In this document: one piece after another, positions 11,084-25,129 of the stretch | Position numbering within the stretch: position 1 is the stretch's first letter | Layout: each line of letters begins with the position of its first letter | Source: Archilochus colubris | Taxonomy: Eukaryota > Chordata > Aves > Apodiformes > Trochilidae | DNA length: 64,000 nt | Reading direction: 5' to 3' | Assembly (NCBI GenBank): GCA_023079485.1 | Contig: CM041097.1 | Location: forward strand, 13,611,561-13,675,560 | Notes under the pieces: model-generated | The model's database searches: none | What the model was told of the DNA's origin: nothing | The model's input: only the letters and a program-made list of their open reading frames with translations | Program-made: the position numbers and the translations under genes

Positions 11084-12400
11084 GAGCGCGGCGATTGGGT
11101 CGGGGGGGGAACCGAGTGCCACACGTGTCCGCGACCCCCGTAGGGTGCCGGCGGGGCACCCCGCGAGTGCGGAGGATGCGCCAGGCAGCGCGGGGGCTCC
11201 CTGGCACGGGTGGCCCCCAGCGCTGGATTTCTACCAGCTCCGCGGCACCCTCCCGGCTACGGACAACGGTGCCCACGAGTGGAGCCGTGTGCGGTGCATG
11301 GGCTCGGCTCCGCGCTTTCAGCGCGGTGTCCTCTCTCTTCAGTGCACTGCAGCCCACGACGGCGTGGGGCGGGCGGGCGGAGGGGGTCCTTGTGCGCTGC
11401 CCTTCTTTTGCGGGTCTGCCTGGAGGGTTCCCTTTGTGCTGCGGGACTGCTGCCTGCCTTCCCGAAGGGAGCGTGACTCCGCGCTCCGATCCCTTGTTGC
11501 TGCTGTCCCCCTGCTTCCCCGCCAAAAACTTAGTTGTGCGCGGGTCTCTGCCCTCCCCACCCCACTCGTGTCCGCGGTGGATGTTTCGCCCTGCCGGCGC
11601 GCTGACCTTGGCAGGGCAGGGAAGCGCGGGGCTGCGCGCTCGCTCCGCACTCGGGTCTGGCTCTGTACAGCCGCTACCCCACACTCCGCGGAGAGGGACT
11701 GTGCGGACGGGGTGGGGGGACGATGACACCCAGCACCCACCCTGCTTTCCACACCCCGTCCTCGTACCCTATATTGCTTGTGCCTGTACATCGCTCCTCG
11801 TCCCCCACTGAAACGCAGCGACCGTGTATAATGAGTCCATGTAGACCCTCTCCTCTCTCTCCGCACCCCGCGGTGAGACCCGCGTTTGTCCCCCGCCCCC
11901 GGCCCGTGTGGGGGGAACTCGCAGCACCCGCACGGGGCTCGGGCTCCCGCCGCCTCTGCAGTGCCCCGGGCCGCCGCTAGGGGCGCTCTCGCGCTGCCGG
12001 CGCCCCCGCAGGGCCGCGCGCCTTCCCCCCCCTTCCCCTCCACCTCCCGCCCCCCATTTCCCTCCCCTCCTGCTCCCCCCTTGTGCAGCGCCCCGGGCCG
12101 GGGGCTCTGTCGAGCCCGACCCCCCCCTGCTATGTGAGTGAATGCGGCTTGCCCCTCCCCCCCCCTTACCCGCCCCTTCCCTCCAAGTTCTCTATTTACT
12201 TTTTTTTCCCGTTCTTCTCCTCCCCCCCCATCCCTCCTGGCAGAGATTGTGACTGGGGGTTCAGGGGGTGCTGCGGTGGGGCTTGGTGTGCTGTGAGGGG
12301 CCTCGGGCAGGGCCAGACCCCCCACCACTGCCCCTTCCGGGGGTTCCTAACGCAGCCCCAGGGCTCGTCTGAGTCCAGGTGGGCAAGTGTGAAAAAGAAG
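11084..12400 (+). other. PTPRG: PTPRG intron 1, GC-rich 5' portion
   Basis: This is the intronic part of the CpG island. It is GC-rich and lacks stops in several frames on both strands, which produces long open frames (over 200 and 300 codons) purely from composition. Their predicted peptides are Arg/Pro/Ala/Gly-rich low-complexity sequences without a domain, so I do not call genes. C-rich blocks occupy 12020-12180 and 12222-12238. After about 12390 the sequence becomes AT-rich. Confidence 0.7.
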
Positions 12401-15400
12401 AATTAAGATCTGGAAGCTTTATAGAAACTTCCACTGAAGTTTATTTTTAATCTTTTCTTAAAATTCACTTTTTTTTTTAACCCCAAACACGGAGAAAAGT
12501 GGTAGACCCGTCGTATCCCAGTCCTTCCAGCAGCTTCTCACATGGTAAAATGATTTGAAGCAAAAAGAAAATAAGTTGGAGTGAGGTTTAATACCTCTGC
12601 AGCTCTGGAAAACACATTTATCTTCTTTGTATTGATTTTTTTTCTCAATTTCAGCCCTCAGAGTGAAGCCTTTCTCTCTGGTTCTGATATATATTGTACA
12701 GTAATTACATCTAGAAAGGAGGCTCTAGGAACGCTTCAGGAAAACAGGCTATGATGTAGGTTTAATGTGACAGTATTGTACGACTTGCCGATTTAGATCA
12801 GTCGTCTGTGAACCAGATAATACTTGCATTATGGTTTGAATATAAAGATGAATGCAAACAAAGAGTCGTAGGTCTATGGACGTTTGCCGTGTGTAGGTAA
12901 ACTCTTAAACACTGAAGCCGTAAAACAGCTGTGTAATACTTGGGAATGTTTCAGGGTTGTTCACTGCTGAAGGTTTTCTTGGGAAGCATCTGTTTTCCTG
13001 AAGGACTTTTATGCATTTAGTTTTTGTGCAGAGCTACCATGTTAGACCTCAGCAACTTGCTTACACTTTTGTGCCTTCTTTTGAAAAGGGGTAATATCTG
13101 GTGTGTCTGTGTGTGTCTGTCTGTTTTTTTGTGTGTTTGTGTGCAAGGGGTTGGTAAGTGCAGCATCGTGACAGCCAGGGACGCTCCAGACTCTGATCCG
13201 GTACATCAGAAATGCCCGAGGCAGGAAAGCTGCGGGGAGGATCTCAGTGGACTGTAACAGGACATTGGTGCTGACAACATCCAATGGCAAATCATCGGAA
13301 TTCGTGTTGGTGGGGAATCCCGGCCAGATATTAACCGTTTAGTACCTTCTGCAAGTGTTTTCGTACCTTTTTTGTAGCTTTTTCTAGGGAGGACTAGAGA
13401 ACTGAGATATGTGTGTTATTTTCCAAGCAACTTCCTTTCTTCCATTTCATATCTAGCCCTCTTTAAATGAGAGACCACTATTTTCTCCCCTGCAAATCAC
13501 TTCACTGTGTTTTGTGAAGAAAAAGAAAGCCTCTTTTTTCTTTGTTCAGCAACTGCACCTGAACCACAAAGGAAATAAGTCCTTGCAGTATTTTTTTGTA
13601 GGAGCAATGTAATAGGTTTTCACTGTTTAAGTAGATATTTTTTGTTGCTGTTCCTTTGGTTGCAATAAGAAGAAGTAATTTCTTGCAAAAAAAATGTGAG
13701 GATAAGGTTTTGCTCTTTCTGAAGTGCTTAGGGTATTTCTCACTGGCCTTGTCACTGGTAATTGGATTATTTAGTAAATCAAACTAAGGCAGAGTAAGAG
13801 AGGCTGTTTCCGTGGGGTCTGTTTGCTCATTAATCTGAATTCACAGTACCAAAAAATCAGTAAGATGTAAATATTAACATTACTATAATACCTCTGCTAC
13901 ACAGTTTCTCAGTGCTTTGCCAAGAAATGATAAATATTTTTTGTGAAGGAAAAAGGACACATTTGTGCAGTTCTTAGCTGTTGCTGTGACAGTCCTGTCA
14001 TCTAAAAAGTGACAATTGTTACCATTCTCTGAGGCTAGATACATAAAGGAAAGCAATTTTCTTAAATCTAGATTAGCTCTTTGGTAATAGATGAAATTAT
14101 TGCTGATCTGGTACTGCATGTAAATGGATTTTGTAGTCTTTGTAGTTCTGAGTTGAGAGTTAATTTTGCATGTAACTGTCTTCTGCTTGAAGGAAAAATA
14201 TACTGGGACATTTCCCTATGAACTAATCAAATGCTACTTCGGGTATTTTTAAAGGTACAGGGAAGACTGAATTTTGTTTATGAAAAATATTACAGAGGAA
14301 GGTGTGTTGTGCACGTAGAGAAATACGGAGCGTACAGGAGAGGGCCCTCCAAGACTTTATTTGATCCCGTGGCTTTTATGAAGATGACACTTACATTTTA
14401 ATTATCCCTTGTTTTCAGTGCCTTTTGTGTTAACATTATGGGAAGTTGTCTTTGCAGATAAAGAATGTCAAGTAAGCCTTCCCAGACTGGAAGAGCTGAG
14501 CTTGTTGGTATGCTTTTTGGGGGAACACTCCTGGGAGAGTTTTGCTCTCTGTTGTTAGGTTTACAGGACATGATTTGTGGTTAACAGAGCCAGGACACGG
14601 CTTTCAAAAGTCTTCAAGTAGTCATAGGACCTGTCTGCACTAGTAGCCAGAGTAAGAGGTTTCTGAAGTTGAGGAGGGAGGAATAAGCAACACAGAATGA
14701 AGAGATTTCAGTATATTAAAAAAACAAACAAATAAACCCCCCCCACAATCTTAACTCCCTCTGTGATACTGGGGTGTCAGCAGTGCCTACAAAGCTTGTG
14801 TTCAGGTTTCTACTTGGAAGAGTGAGGACATTTTATGCCTGTGTATATGAGTTAGCATTTCTATCACTGCTCTCTTATTCCTCATTCCCTGTCTTTTTTC
14901 TTCTTGGAAATGTGGACAAAAGGGGGTTTGATCCTATTCAGAAAATGGGTGTCTTGGTTAGAGCAGTGAGGAACTTCTATGGGTCTATCACAGAGATGTC
15001 GTGTCATTCGCCTGTGCCTCCTGCACCCATGTTGGGAATGCTCTGCTGAACAATTAGGTCTCAGTTGGTACCATAAAAGTCATCCAGAAGAATGCCTATT
15101 GATTTCATAAGGGTGGTGGTTTCACTTCTAGTTTTGGGGTCTTTGCAGGGGCCAATGTTGTCTGAAGTTATGTATGTGCATTCAGCTGAAGCTGTAGTGT
15201 TATCAAGTCATGGAAGTTTAATAGTTGGGGTTTTTTTCTAATTAGACAAAAGACAGATAACAGTGAGGACTCCATACATCTTATGATCAGTGCTCAAGGA
15301 TCAACATACTTCAGCGTTTTCTGAAATAAAATGTTATTAACGTAGACTCTAATTTAGATGTTCAAGTTTCATGGTTAAAGAAATGACTTCAAACTGTTAA

Positions 15401-18400
15401 TCTTAGTCTTTAGAAAAAATGCTAATTTCTTGGTTGCTGCTTTTTTAGCAGCCAAATGAACATGTGGCATGATGTCCTCTGAAGCCTAAGGGTATAATAA
15501 TAACACTCTACTTTAGCTAATATATAACTTTAATCTGAGAAATTATGAAAAAATGAGACTTTCTGTTTGCCTAAGTTACTGTGCTTCCATTTCTAAGGAT
15601 GAGTTGCTCCTCTGTGTTGATGAAATTGTAATTATTTATGTTTACATGGCATGCTATTTAAATTTTAATTCCAAACAACAAGTTTTATGTATTTTATGAA
15701 ATGGAATCTTGTAAGTAGAGACAAATGTTCTTAAAAGATACAGAGTCATTTTAGGATGCATCAAATAGTCACTTTATGGTTTTATATAGGTTTTATATAG
15801 TTCCCTCTCTGAGGGCTGCTTGCTGCTTCAGGTGCCTAAGTATCTTCAGAAATATTTCCCTTCTCCATGAGCTAAACTCTTGTCGTTTCTTCCAAGCAAA
15901 AGCTGTGGACCTGCATCTTTTTGCACCATGTTGAGAGGAATGTGACATTATCAATTGCCAGAGTTACTCCCAGAAAGAATTGGCCTGGATCAGTTTTGTA
16001 GAGACATGCAGAGGTTGGAAGAGAAGCAGAGAAGGAAAATGTAAATTAATCCACTTTCATACTAAGCAGAACTTAGGCATGGCCAGCTGGAGAAGCCCAA
16101 CTGGAGAACAAAAAGTTGTTACATTTGTATGTCAGTAAACCTTTAGAGAAAAAAAATATTGAAAATGATCTTTAATTGCTCAATGATCCTGTGGTAGTGC
16201 TGGTGGTCATGTTATCTGTGTTGCAGGCTACAGATACCCATCTACATTACTTGCCCCAGGGCAAGTCAAACTGGCTTTTTTTCTTTTAATGCTTCTAACA
16301 CATGGCATGACTCTACAAAGTGATCTTGCCCCACTTCAGCTGTCGTATTTATAGCCTAAGCAGAGGTTCTTCCCACTCAGAAAGTGAACAGATGAATGAA
16401 GGTGTAGATTGCAAGCACAGCAGTGGAGACACTGAGGTACACCATGGGTATTGCTGTTCCTGTGTAGTATTTCTTTTTCTCTGATTGTCAGCAGTATTAA
16501 TGGGAAGCTGAGTGAAACGTTCCTGGGGAATAAACTCCCCAGCGGACTGGAGGAGGGAGGAGGACACAGGGCAGTAAGGAGGCCAAGAAGTATGTGCAGT
16601 CACTGTAAGATAGGGGTTTTATTACACTGAATGAGCTCACCTCATGGCAATTTGAATTAGTCTTCAGGTGAACTATGGTTAAAGTAAAATCAGGTAGTAC
16701 ATGGCCTTGGGTTTTTTTTTTCATGTGGTTTTATTATGCATCTCTAAGTTTGCTTGGGAGTTGAAGTACTAGTGCTTTTAAGGATCAAGTCATTTGCATA
16801 ATGATGAACCATTTTCTAGAACTTAAAACTTGACCACATAGTGCACCTGCCAGCCATACTGACACATAAAATCCCAATTGATGTGGGTGTTGCAGGGTTT
16901 TTTATGCATAAATGCTGCACTGATGCCTGAATGTGTTTATCCAGTGCCAGTGCCTGCTTTGAGAGACTTTGCATTCATGGCATGGAGGCCTTCCTGAAGA
17001 AAATCTAGGTGTTTTGAGACTTGCATGCTTAGGACAGCTGCTCCAAAAAATCCTTTTCTCTGCTTGCAGATACATAATGAATGAAACGTTGAACTCTGAA
17101 GAGCTGCATTGGTATCCAGGAGCAAAATGTGGGATGTTATTTGGTCTTGTGGCAGCTGTTTTGTTCCCTTTTTTTTGTAATAAAATGTGCCTGTCTTCCT
17201 GACAGAGTACTGTTGAAGTTCTTGTGTTGGGAGTCTGTTTATCCTGCTGACAGTAAAGGAAAGCTTTTTGATAACTCCTCACAAGCAAAGTGGGCAGTTG
17301 TTCAGTTTTCATACCCTTCACTCTTTCCATTTTCTGTCCTTGTAGGAGGCTTGCAAAAGACATACAAAATGCAATAGTACTTAATCGAAATATTAATTCC
17401 TTTCCTTACTACTATAAGCAGTATAAAAGCATTTGAATTGTTGTTTTTGAAGCAGTCTGGAGTCTTAGACCTGGAATTCCTCGGTCACTTTGTCAGACTT
17501 GTAAAGCAGCACTGGTTGACCCAGTGTGGAAGGGGACTTCACTGTAACAAGTGTTAAACACTGAGCAGGATGTGAAGGTAAAATCACTTGTGCCAATGTA
17601 CTGGGTAAGCCAGTTTTTACTGCAGAGGTAAACAGAAACAATTCTGTCCTGACCCTTGGTGATCCTAAGCAACTTTATTTTCTTTGGGACTCATTCTTCA
17701 TCTTTAAAGCAAAGGTATCTGTGAAATAAGCCCTGCACCCTGCAGGACCAGTCAGTGCCTGTCTTTGTGTTAGTTAAATGCTCTCCTGTTAATTTATATT
17801 TACTTTTTACAAGTAAGTCTTGGTGAAGAGGGATTTTTTAGAGCAAGTTTAATGTTACCTGGTTTGTTTGTTTATATTTGTTTTTTGGTTTTGTGTTTGT
17901 TTTTTTCTTTTTTTATGGGTGGATGTTTATATAAGCCTCAGGTTTAGTGGGTCTTAGCATGAGACTGTTGTGTCCACTTTTATCTCCCCCACCCACCCTG
18001 TGGAAACTCCAAGTTGAGACTATAAAGATATCTAGTACCTTTCAAATAATTAAGTACAGATCCATGTTGCTATCACAAGTGAGTTTAAGGATTAAATTTT
18101 CAATAGACTTTCACTGGTATTTTGATTCCTAAGGTGCTCTCAGATTTCTGGAGATTATGGTATAGATTTACTGCAGTCAAAGTAGAAATAAGTGTGCATC
18201 ACGACTGTCTCCTAAACATTGCCTCCATTTAGTAGGAGGCAGAACCAGTCAATTTTCTTCATGTTGGCCTCCAAGCTATGTCTAACTGGTTCACTTAATA
18301 TTCTTGTAGTGCAGTAACTTGTGTGTTCTGTATTTAAATACATGCTTAAAATACAACTGAAATTTGCCTGTTGACAGCAGTTGCATCATATTTTAATTGG

Positions 18401-21400
18401 TGAGACTTGCTAATGGAGTGTTCAAGTTCTTAAATTAGTTGTTTATTTTTCCTTTCTTCTTTGCTCAAGGGTTTTGCATCAGATTATATGACTTCTGTAT
18501 AACTGTTTGTGTTCCAAAGCAACACCTTTGTGCAGTTTTTAGCTATTTAAGTAAGTGTTAAAAGTATGGGCTCAGTGACAGCAGCTTCAGAAACTGACTT
18601 TTAAGATTTTCTTACTACATTGTTTATGGACTGTAAAGTGCTTCTGTTTTGTTTACTGTGAATGAATTCATCGTTATTCTTCTAAACCTGAGGCAAGAAG
18701 GGTGCAAGTTTGTAATGCTTTATCTTGGCACAATGGCAGATCCTCAGCTGCTGCAAAGTGTCATCAGAAGGGAAGGTTCTGTTTCTGTGGCAGCTTTCAT
18801 CAGGTGATGATTTGCACCATAACCCTCACCATGACATTGTTCTCAAAAACTACTGAGCATGTTCTTTTCAGTATTTTCATAGGCTGGCTTTAGGTTAAGG
18901 GTGCACAGTTTTGGTACTGTCTTGATGCTTTTTGGAGGGTTTTTCTTTTACTGGGTGATGAAATGCAAATCCATCTCTGTATGATTCTGCTTGCTTTGAA
19001 GCAGAGGAGTCTAGTCCTTCCATTACAATTGTGACTTTCTAGAAGGATCCTTGTCATGTGTAAGTGTCCTTGGAATTGTTCTGTTGGGTTGTACCTGTTT
19101 TTTTTTTGACTAAAGCTCTAGCTGTTGCAAAAGTATTTGTGAGGTTTTAGGTCTGGTTTTTTTGTTGTTGTTTGGTTTTGTTTGTTTGTTTTAATAAATT
19201 GTTTGCCCACTTTGTAAGTGATACCCAGCTTGTTTTCCTTGAGCAAATTAGCTACCAGACTAAGTAAACTACAAAAAAAGTTCTTGGTTCAATTATCTTC
19301 TGCAGCTCTGAAGTTCATACTGCAAATATTGAGCCACTTTAACAACTCCCTTGTATCTGTTTCACTTTTCTTCAGTAGTTTAGAGATAACTTGTATTTTG
19401 TTACTGTGAAGGTACTTGCACATTACAATAAAGCCACATCCTAATGTCCTGATTAACTCAGTGACCTGAACTCTATAAGCCCTTTGATAACAGATTCTAT
19501 CCGGTCCTTGAATAATTTTTGTAGCAATCTTTTTTTTTTCTTCAGTTTTTTCTCAACTAATTTTCAGAAAGGTGCACACCAAAACCAAACACTGGTCTTA
19601 TTCATATTATACATTTATGATGCTATTGCCCTTTCTGTTTGTTGAAGGATTTTCAGTGGCCTATTTTTCTACCACAGCAAGGAAGCTGGTGTTGAATGTT
19701 TACCTGGTGTGACTGCTGGATTGTTCAGCACTGACTCCAGTAACAAAATAGTTCAGTGAATGTGTCCTGGATCACAAATTTTTAAGGTTTTTAACTGTAT
19801 TACAATAGTTTTCAAATGTTGGTTTTTTTTTTTGTTTGCTTTAACATGAATTGAGTACAGCTATCATGGTAATTTTTGCAATAGAAAGAAAGGCAAACCT
19901 CTTGGTCCTCTGCATCCTTAGTGTCTTAGAAGCATCTTTTGTTCTGATTTTGTTTGTTTTTGTAGCCCAACTGTGTTTAAGGGAGCAGCAGTCAGTGCAT
20001 TTTATAATAGTCCAGGTGCTTGTTGTGGAGTTATTTAAATGGTTATCTTAGAGTTTGGCTTCTCTAAAGCATTGTAAACTGAAAGCTCCAGAACAGGACT
20101 GTGCCCTGGTCCTGGTTATCACCCTTGTGGGGTAACAGTGGTGTGGCTAACAGCTGGGCTTCACTGGAAGCTTGGAGGGGGGAGGAGAGGGTTATAAATT
20201 GGATGTAACCCCAAGGAGGCAATAGAATTCTTAGAAATGTGTTGGGTTTTTTCCTCATCCACTCCCCCACTCCATTAGAGTTACTCCTGCTGTTGTTTTT
20301 GGGAAAAAGTGTTTCTTGTAGCATCCTCATTTTCTTCTGCTGCTGGATATGGGTGGTGGGGCCTGGGTATTGAGCAAGAATTTAGAACTTCTGCTCTGTT
20401 GCTGTGGCCCTCTTTCCACTAGGGTGGCCTCCCTTGGATGCTTTTAGCTTTCCAGCCTAAATGTGTTTATTTTCATCAAGTTTGCACCATGTACCAAATA
20501 ATGAAAAAACAACCCCTTCTGCCCCTGATATTATCTGATCTGGGAAGAGGCATCTGTGAGGTTGGGTAAGGAGCCTTATGTCTAAAGTAGAAGGGCAGTC
20601 CAGTCTGCCAAATGTGAGAGCCTTCAACAAAAAAACCACAGAGAAAACTTATACCTACCAACTAATATTGGATCAGGTTCTGGCATGTTGAAAGCATCAT
20701 AAACTTAATCATGCTTGATCGATACCGATACTTCTGGTGTGCTGCAGGAGGACAGAGAGCAGAATGAAGCGGGCAGGCCTGGCAGCAAGTGCTGCCTGGA
20801 GAGCTGGCAGGAGTGACCAGGCAGCCTGCCAGGAAGGTTTTAACTAGCACTTAAAGTGATGGACGAGATGGCCATCACCAGAAGTCCCTTCCAGCATTGC
20901 TCTGTGCATCCTCTCACTGTGCACCCTACGTATGGGGTTGCCCCTGCTCTGTGCCCATCTGTGCCCTGGAGACTGGAGGAGTCAAGAGAATCTGCAGCTG
21001 CTGCTACTGCCCAGGAGGGATTCGTGGTCAAGGAGCCTCCTCTGATCCCTGGGAGGGGAGGGTCATGCCCAGTGTTGTTACTTGTTAGAGGGAGAAGCCT
21101 GCAAGTCATGGTAATACAAATGTATTTTAATTTGTAACCTGGCCTCCTCTATGAAGATTGGACTGCTTCTGGTCTCTTGCACACGTGCATCACTGGGGGA
21201 AACATGCTGATAGTACTTAACATTTAATTGCTTCTCTTGATTTTATTTGTAAATTAGAATCTAGAGGGCCTGTAAGAAAAAAACCAAAAACAAAACCCAA
21301 CAAAAAACACAATAAAACAGTAGAGCGTAATTAGACAGAATTTTAGAGTAACTAAAAAAAGGAAAAGGTTCAGAGCTTTCCAGTTTTGTAGATGAGACAA

Positions 21401-24400
21401 ATGCAGTCTTACTTATCGATCTGTGCATATGAAATCATATTTTAAATACTGTCTAAACTGAAGGTCGTCTCTATACTAGACTGCTTAAGAATCTGTCTAT
21501 CTTATCACATCTTGTACTCATTTATAGTTCTTTCCATTTCTGGCTTTGTTGGAGAGACAGCTAGTGTTTCACCCTAAATTAAAATCAATAAGAAGCAATT
21601 TTGCTTGTTTTTTAACTACTAGAGCAGGCTTTTTTATTGTTTTTATTTTTCTGTTTTTTTTAAAAACCTCTGTATATTCAACTATGTCACTTGGTTCTTT
21701 CCATCAAGCTAATTGCCAGACCTCATTAATTCCTAATTTTTGCATATGTAGGAATCAATTTATTTTCCAGTGTACCTAACAAAATGTCAAATATGATTTA
21801 AAAATAAATGTTTATTTTAAGCCATCACTGACAAATGCAGCGAAGAATACTTGGCAGTTAAAAGTAGTTTAAAACCATCTTGAGGGGAAGCGTATGCTTT
21901 GGGTCTGTGGTGAATGCTGTTGACCCAGGAGTCCTGCACTGGCAAGGGTAGCACATAATTCCCTGGAACATTTGGACAACATTCTGGAGGGATGAGTTCC
22001 AGTGTTAAAAAACATCATTTGGGTCTCTATGCCTTCAGTCCCTGGCTTGGATGTATCTGCATCACACCAATTCGTGTAGGAAGCTGTTGTCCTGTTGTCA
22101 GCTGGCTTTTACCACATAGCCAGCATATTGCCAGAAATAATAATTAACCTGGGTCAAATTCAACATGGAATTCAGACTGAAGTGATGTTGGTATTTCCTA
22201 GATAAGGCAGTGGTGAACCCTAGCATAATTTAGAATAAATATCTGAAGGTTATGCTCTGATAAAGGGTCCAAAATAGGATGAATTGCTGCTCTGGTTGGC
22301 TGATCTTAGGCTGCAGGAAATCTCTGTAGTTTGCAACAGAAGCTGCCCAAATGGACAGAGATGGCAACATGACTGTGTAATGGTTGTCCTCTGTGTTTAC
22401 GAAGTTTATGACGGTTCATTTTTCACTGGCATTGCTGTCATTAATGTAGGTATCAGGTTGGAAGAAACAATTTTTGTTTTAAGAAACAACGTTTCCAGAA
22501 AGAACAGACCAGATGCTGTGGTGGAGAGTCTGACTCCTGTGTGGAAGCTGTTGTTGAAGTGTTTGCTCTACCTCTTCTGGGTGAAGTTTGGCATCTAGCA
22601 AGGTTGGGGTAGTGTCTGTATGGGCATTTGTCTTCTGCATCTTGTTTTAAGTTGTACAAATTCAAGCTTTAATCCCTGGAAAAGTCAATGTCAGTATTTT
22701 TCTCAGGTGGTTCTTTAGGTTGCTGTGGTCATGCCCAATGCTTTGCATAAATTTCTGAAATGTGTAAGAATTCCTGGAATTCTTAATTCTGAATACAAGA
22801 ACCTCTTGTATGATCTAAGTCTCATTTCCCATTTTTCTGCCTTTGAAGATCCTGTGTGTTAGGAGCTACCTGTTACTGTAATCTCTTGGGTTCAGTTTTC
22901 TCTTGCCTTTTGTTTTGCTTCCATTTGCTTTGATTCGGATATATCAATGAATCAAGGAAGAAGAGGGTAAACCAAAGGCGAAAAGAAGCAGATCTGGCTA
23001 CCCTGGTAATCAAAGCAGAATTCTGTTCCCATAAGTAAACTGCTATAAGTGTTTTGTTGGAACAAAATGTAATTAATAACAAGATGACACTGATGAAGAG
23101 CACATTTCCTTCATCTGTGAAAGTGACTTGAGATGTCTGTGAACTGCTTGAATTTCATATCAAAAGAGCAAGCCATCTATTTTTCCCTAATTATTGAAAA
23201 TCACACAGGAATTTATGTCTATATGTCAAGAAGCCAGCTGTGTTTAAAAATGTATGAGCAGACCTGGTACACAGTGTTCCAGGAGTGGAAGGTAAAAATG
23301 ACTTGTCCATAGGCTGGTGACACTAAGTGGATCCTGAGCCACAGTTCAATGCAAGGGGTAATATATTGCAGCATAAACAGATTCCCTGTCAAAAAGGTAA
23401 TTAATACCTCATGTCAAACACTATCTGCATACAGTGCTTTCTCTATTCCATGTTATTAAGCAGTGTGACCATTTCTCTTTCAACAATTAGCTTTCAAGGT
23501 GAAAAACCAACTTAGGAGGAAAATTAACTTTTTTTTTTTTTTCCATTGGATCTGAGGAGTCCAATAGTTTTGCAGTAGTCTGATTACAGCTTCATGCTTT
23601 ACAGTTTTGATTGCTATCTTGATCAATGACTCTTTGTTTCTGTAGTTAGAGATTGCATTCCTCTATTTGCTTCTGTACCTGGGAGACATCATCAGGCAGT
23701 TTGGGTTCAGACTGTGTCTGCAGAGCCAGCAGAGGCTTCTAAGATGCACACTGTCACTGGATAGCAACTCTAGCTTGTCTCGTTTGCACTCTATTAGTAA
23801 CAAGTTCACTTGCTAAATAATTCTGTTCTGATCTCCAGTTTTTAATTTACCTGCCAGTTGTGCTTCTGTTGAACTGAGCCTATGAGCACCTGCTGTAATA
23901 AAGCAGTGCTCTTTTTCTTAGCCAAACCAGATGTTTCTAAACTGCATATGCTGAGTATGAGAGACAAGGCTTAGAGTTTGATTTCCCTTCTGGTTTCTAG
24001 TTGTTAAATAGAGGCTATCCTGGAGTTTGCTACATTTGGTTGCATTCCTTGGAAATCATGCTGAAGCACATGGGCCTTACTAAGAGTACTCTTTCTTGAT
24101 GATCTGGAAATAAACCCCATCATTTTGGTGAGCACTGTTTGTTATCACTGACTGTCTGGACCATGCAATACTGAGGTTAAAGGCAGCTGGAACAATCTTC
24201 CAGACATCAGGGCCTACTTCTCAGCCATTTTGCATCTTGCCCTTGTAAGGAAGATGTTCTGGTGCTCTAGGATCAGTCTTCTACTCTGCCTGGTCTGTTG
24301 AGCACTTCTGCTCAACAATTCTGCCTTCAAGGTGCTATGTGTTGATAAATAAATTTATTTATATGTGAATACTACTGCTTTTAAAACCTGGCATAATAAT

Positions 24401-25129
24401 ATTTAAGCTTAGGAATTACATACCTGAGTAGATTTCTTCCATTAGTGAAGCAGTTAGTAGGTGGATTAGAACAAATATTCAGGAGATGTTGTTGCAGTAG
24501 AGTAGAACCGACTTAACTTTGGGGCTTTATGGTGTGTGTCTGACTCTGTGCTTACAGACAAAACTGTGAAATGAGATTTTGTGGGAGAATAATCTTGTTC
24601 AGAGAACAGATGAGGCTACTTTGTAGGGCAGGAAGTCAGATAGCCTTTGTAATTCCTTTGGCTGAAGTGTGTTTAGCAAATACTTTTTTGTAATCTTTGA
24701 AGGCAGAGGTCTGTGTATGCATAAAAAACCCTGATAGCATCTGCTAATTTTGCATTAGAGTTGAAGTAGTATGGAGAAAGGCTGTATTACATAGTAACTG
24801 GTAATTAGGTATTGAGGGCTAATGGTTTTGGTCTGGAAAAAAACCCTTCCTGTTCAGTCTGGTTGAGATTTCCACCTTGAATGTGATGGCACAACATCAG
24901 ATGAAATCGGACTGGTGAGTGATTTATTGCAATGTTGACAAGAAAAAAACTATCTACTACCGGATACATTGATAGAGGACAATAATACTTTGTTGCAGTT
25001 TCTTCCCTCATAAGCTACAGTGGCATTGATGTTTTATTGTTTACATGTTGCTTCATCAGTTGGGGCAGTTTGTGTGGTGGAGGGGAAATGTATGGAGATT
25101 GCTTGTTTTCAAACACTAATGCCTATAGA
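12401..25129 (+). other. PTPRG: PTPRG intron 1, AT-rich, no exon supported
   Basis: Reading frames are short and scattered and no recognisable protein is encoded. Simple tracts include TG-rich sequence at 13100-13145, A/C-rich sequence at 14719-14747 and 21276-21319, and T/G-rich sequence at 17866-17918 and 19157-19196. A patch with about ten CpGs lies at 13160-13370. A possible CR1 relic sits at about 20856-20895. The rest appears to be unique intronic DNA. Confidence 0.6.
20856..20895 (+). mobile_element. possible CR1 LINE relic (3' region)
   Basis: The segment reads GTGATGGACGAGATGGCC, then after a short spacer GAAGTCCCTTCCAGC. It resembles the CR1 3' end, which carries TTGGACTAGATGACC followed by GAGGTCCCTTCCAAC. 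The terminal octamers are not preserved. It is short and diverged, so chance similarity or an old truncated copy are both possible. Confidence 0.4.

Larger units (their letters stand above)
10240..12150. promoter_or_regulatory. PTPRG: CpG island spanning PTPRG promoter, exon 1 and 5' intron 1
   Basis: CpG density and GC content rise sharply at about 10240 and fall back by about 12150, unlike any other part of the window. The island covers the presumed promoter, the 5' UTR, the only recognisable coding exon (10993-11077) and about 1.1 kb of intron. C-runs on the + strand (12020-12090) and G-runs (11101-11109, 11708-11718) could form G-quadruplexes on one or other strand. A palindromic E-box CACGTG lies at 11122-11127. 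The boundaries are by eye. A CpG-island promoter is usual for this type of gene. Confidence 0.85.

Noticed and set aside
11317..11335. REST/NRSF-like half site TTCAGCGCGGTG
   Set aside because: Only the left half resembles the motif and the second half is absent at the usual spacing.
11968..11986. CTCF-like motif CCGCTAGGGGCGC
   Set aside because: It lacks one G compared with the usual AGGGGGCGC core spacing. Without ChIP data it is not strong enough to list.
10884..12328. Long open frames on both strands across the CpG island (up to 329 codons)
   Set aside because: GC-rich sequence has few stop codons. The predicted peptides are Arg/Pro/Gly/Ala-rich without domains, and several overlap the real exon or intron on the wrong strand or frame.
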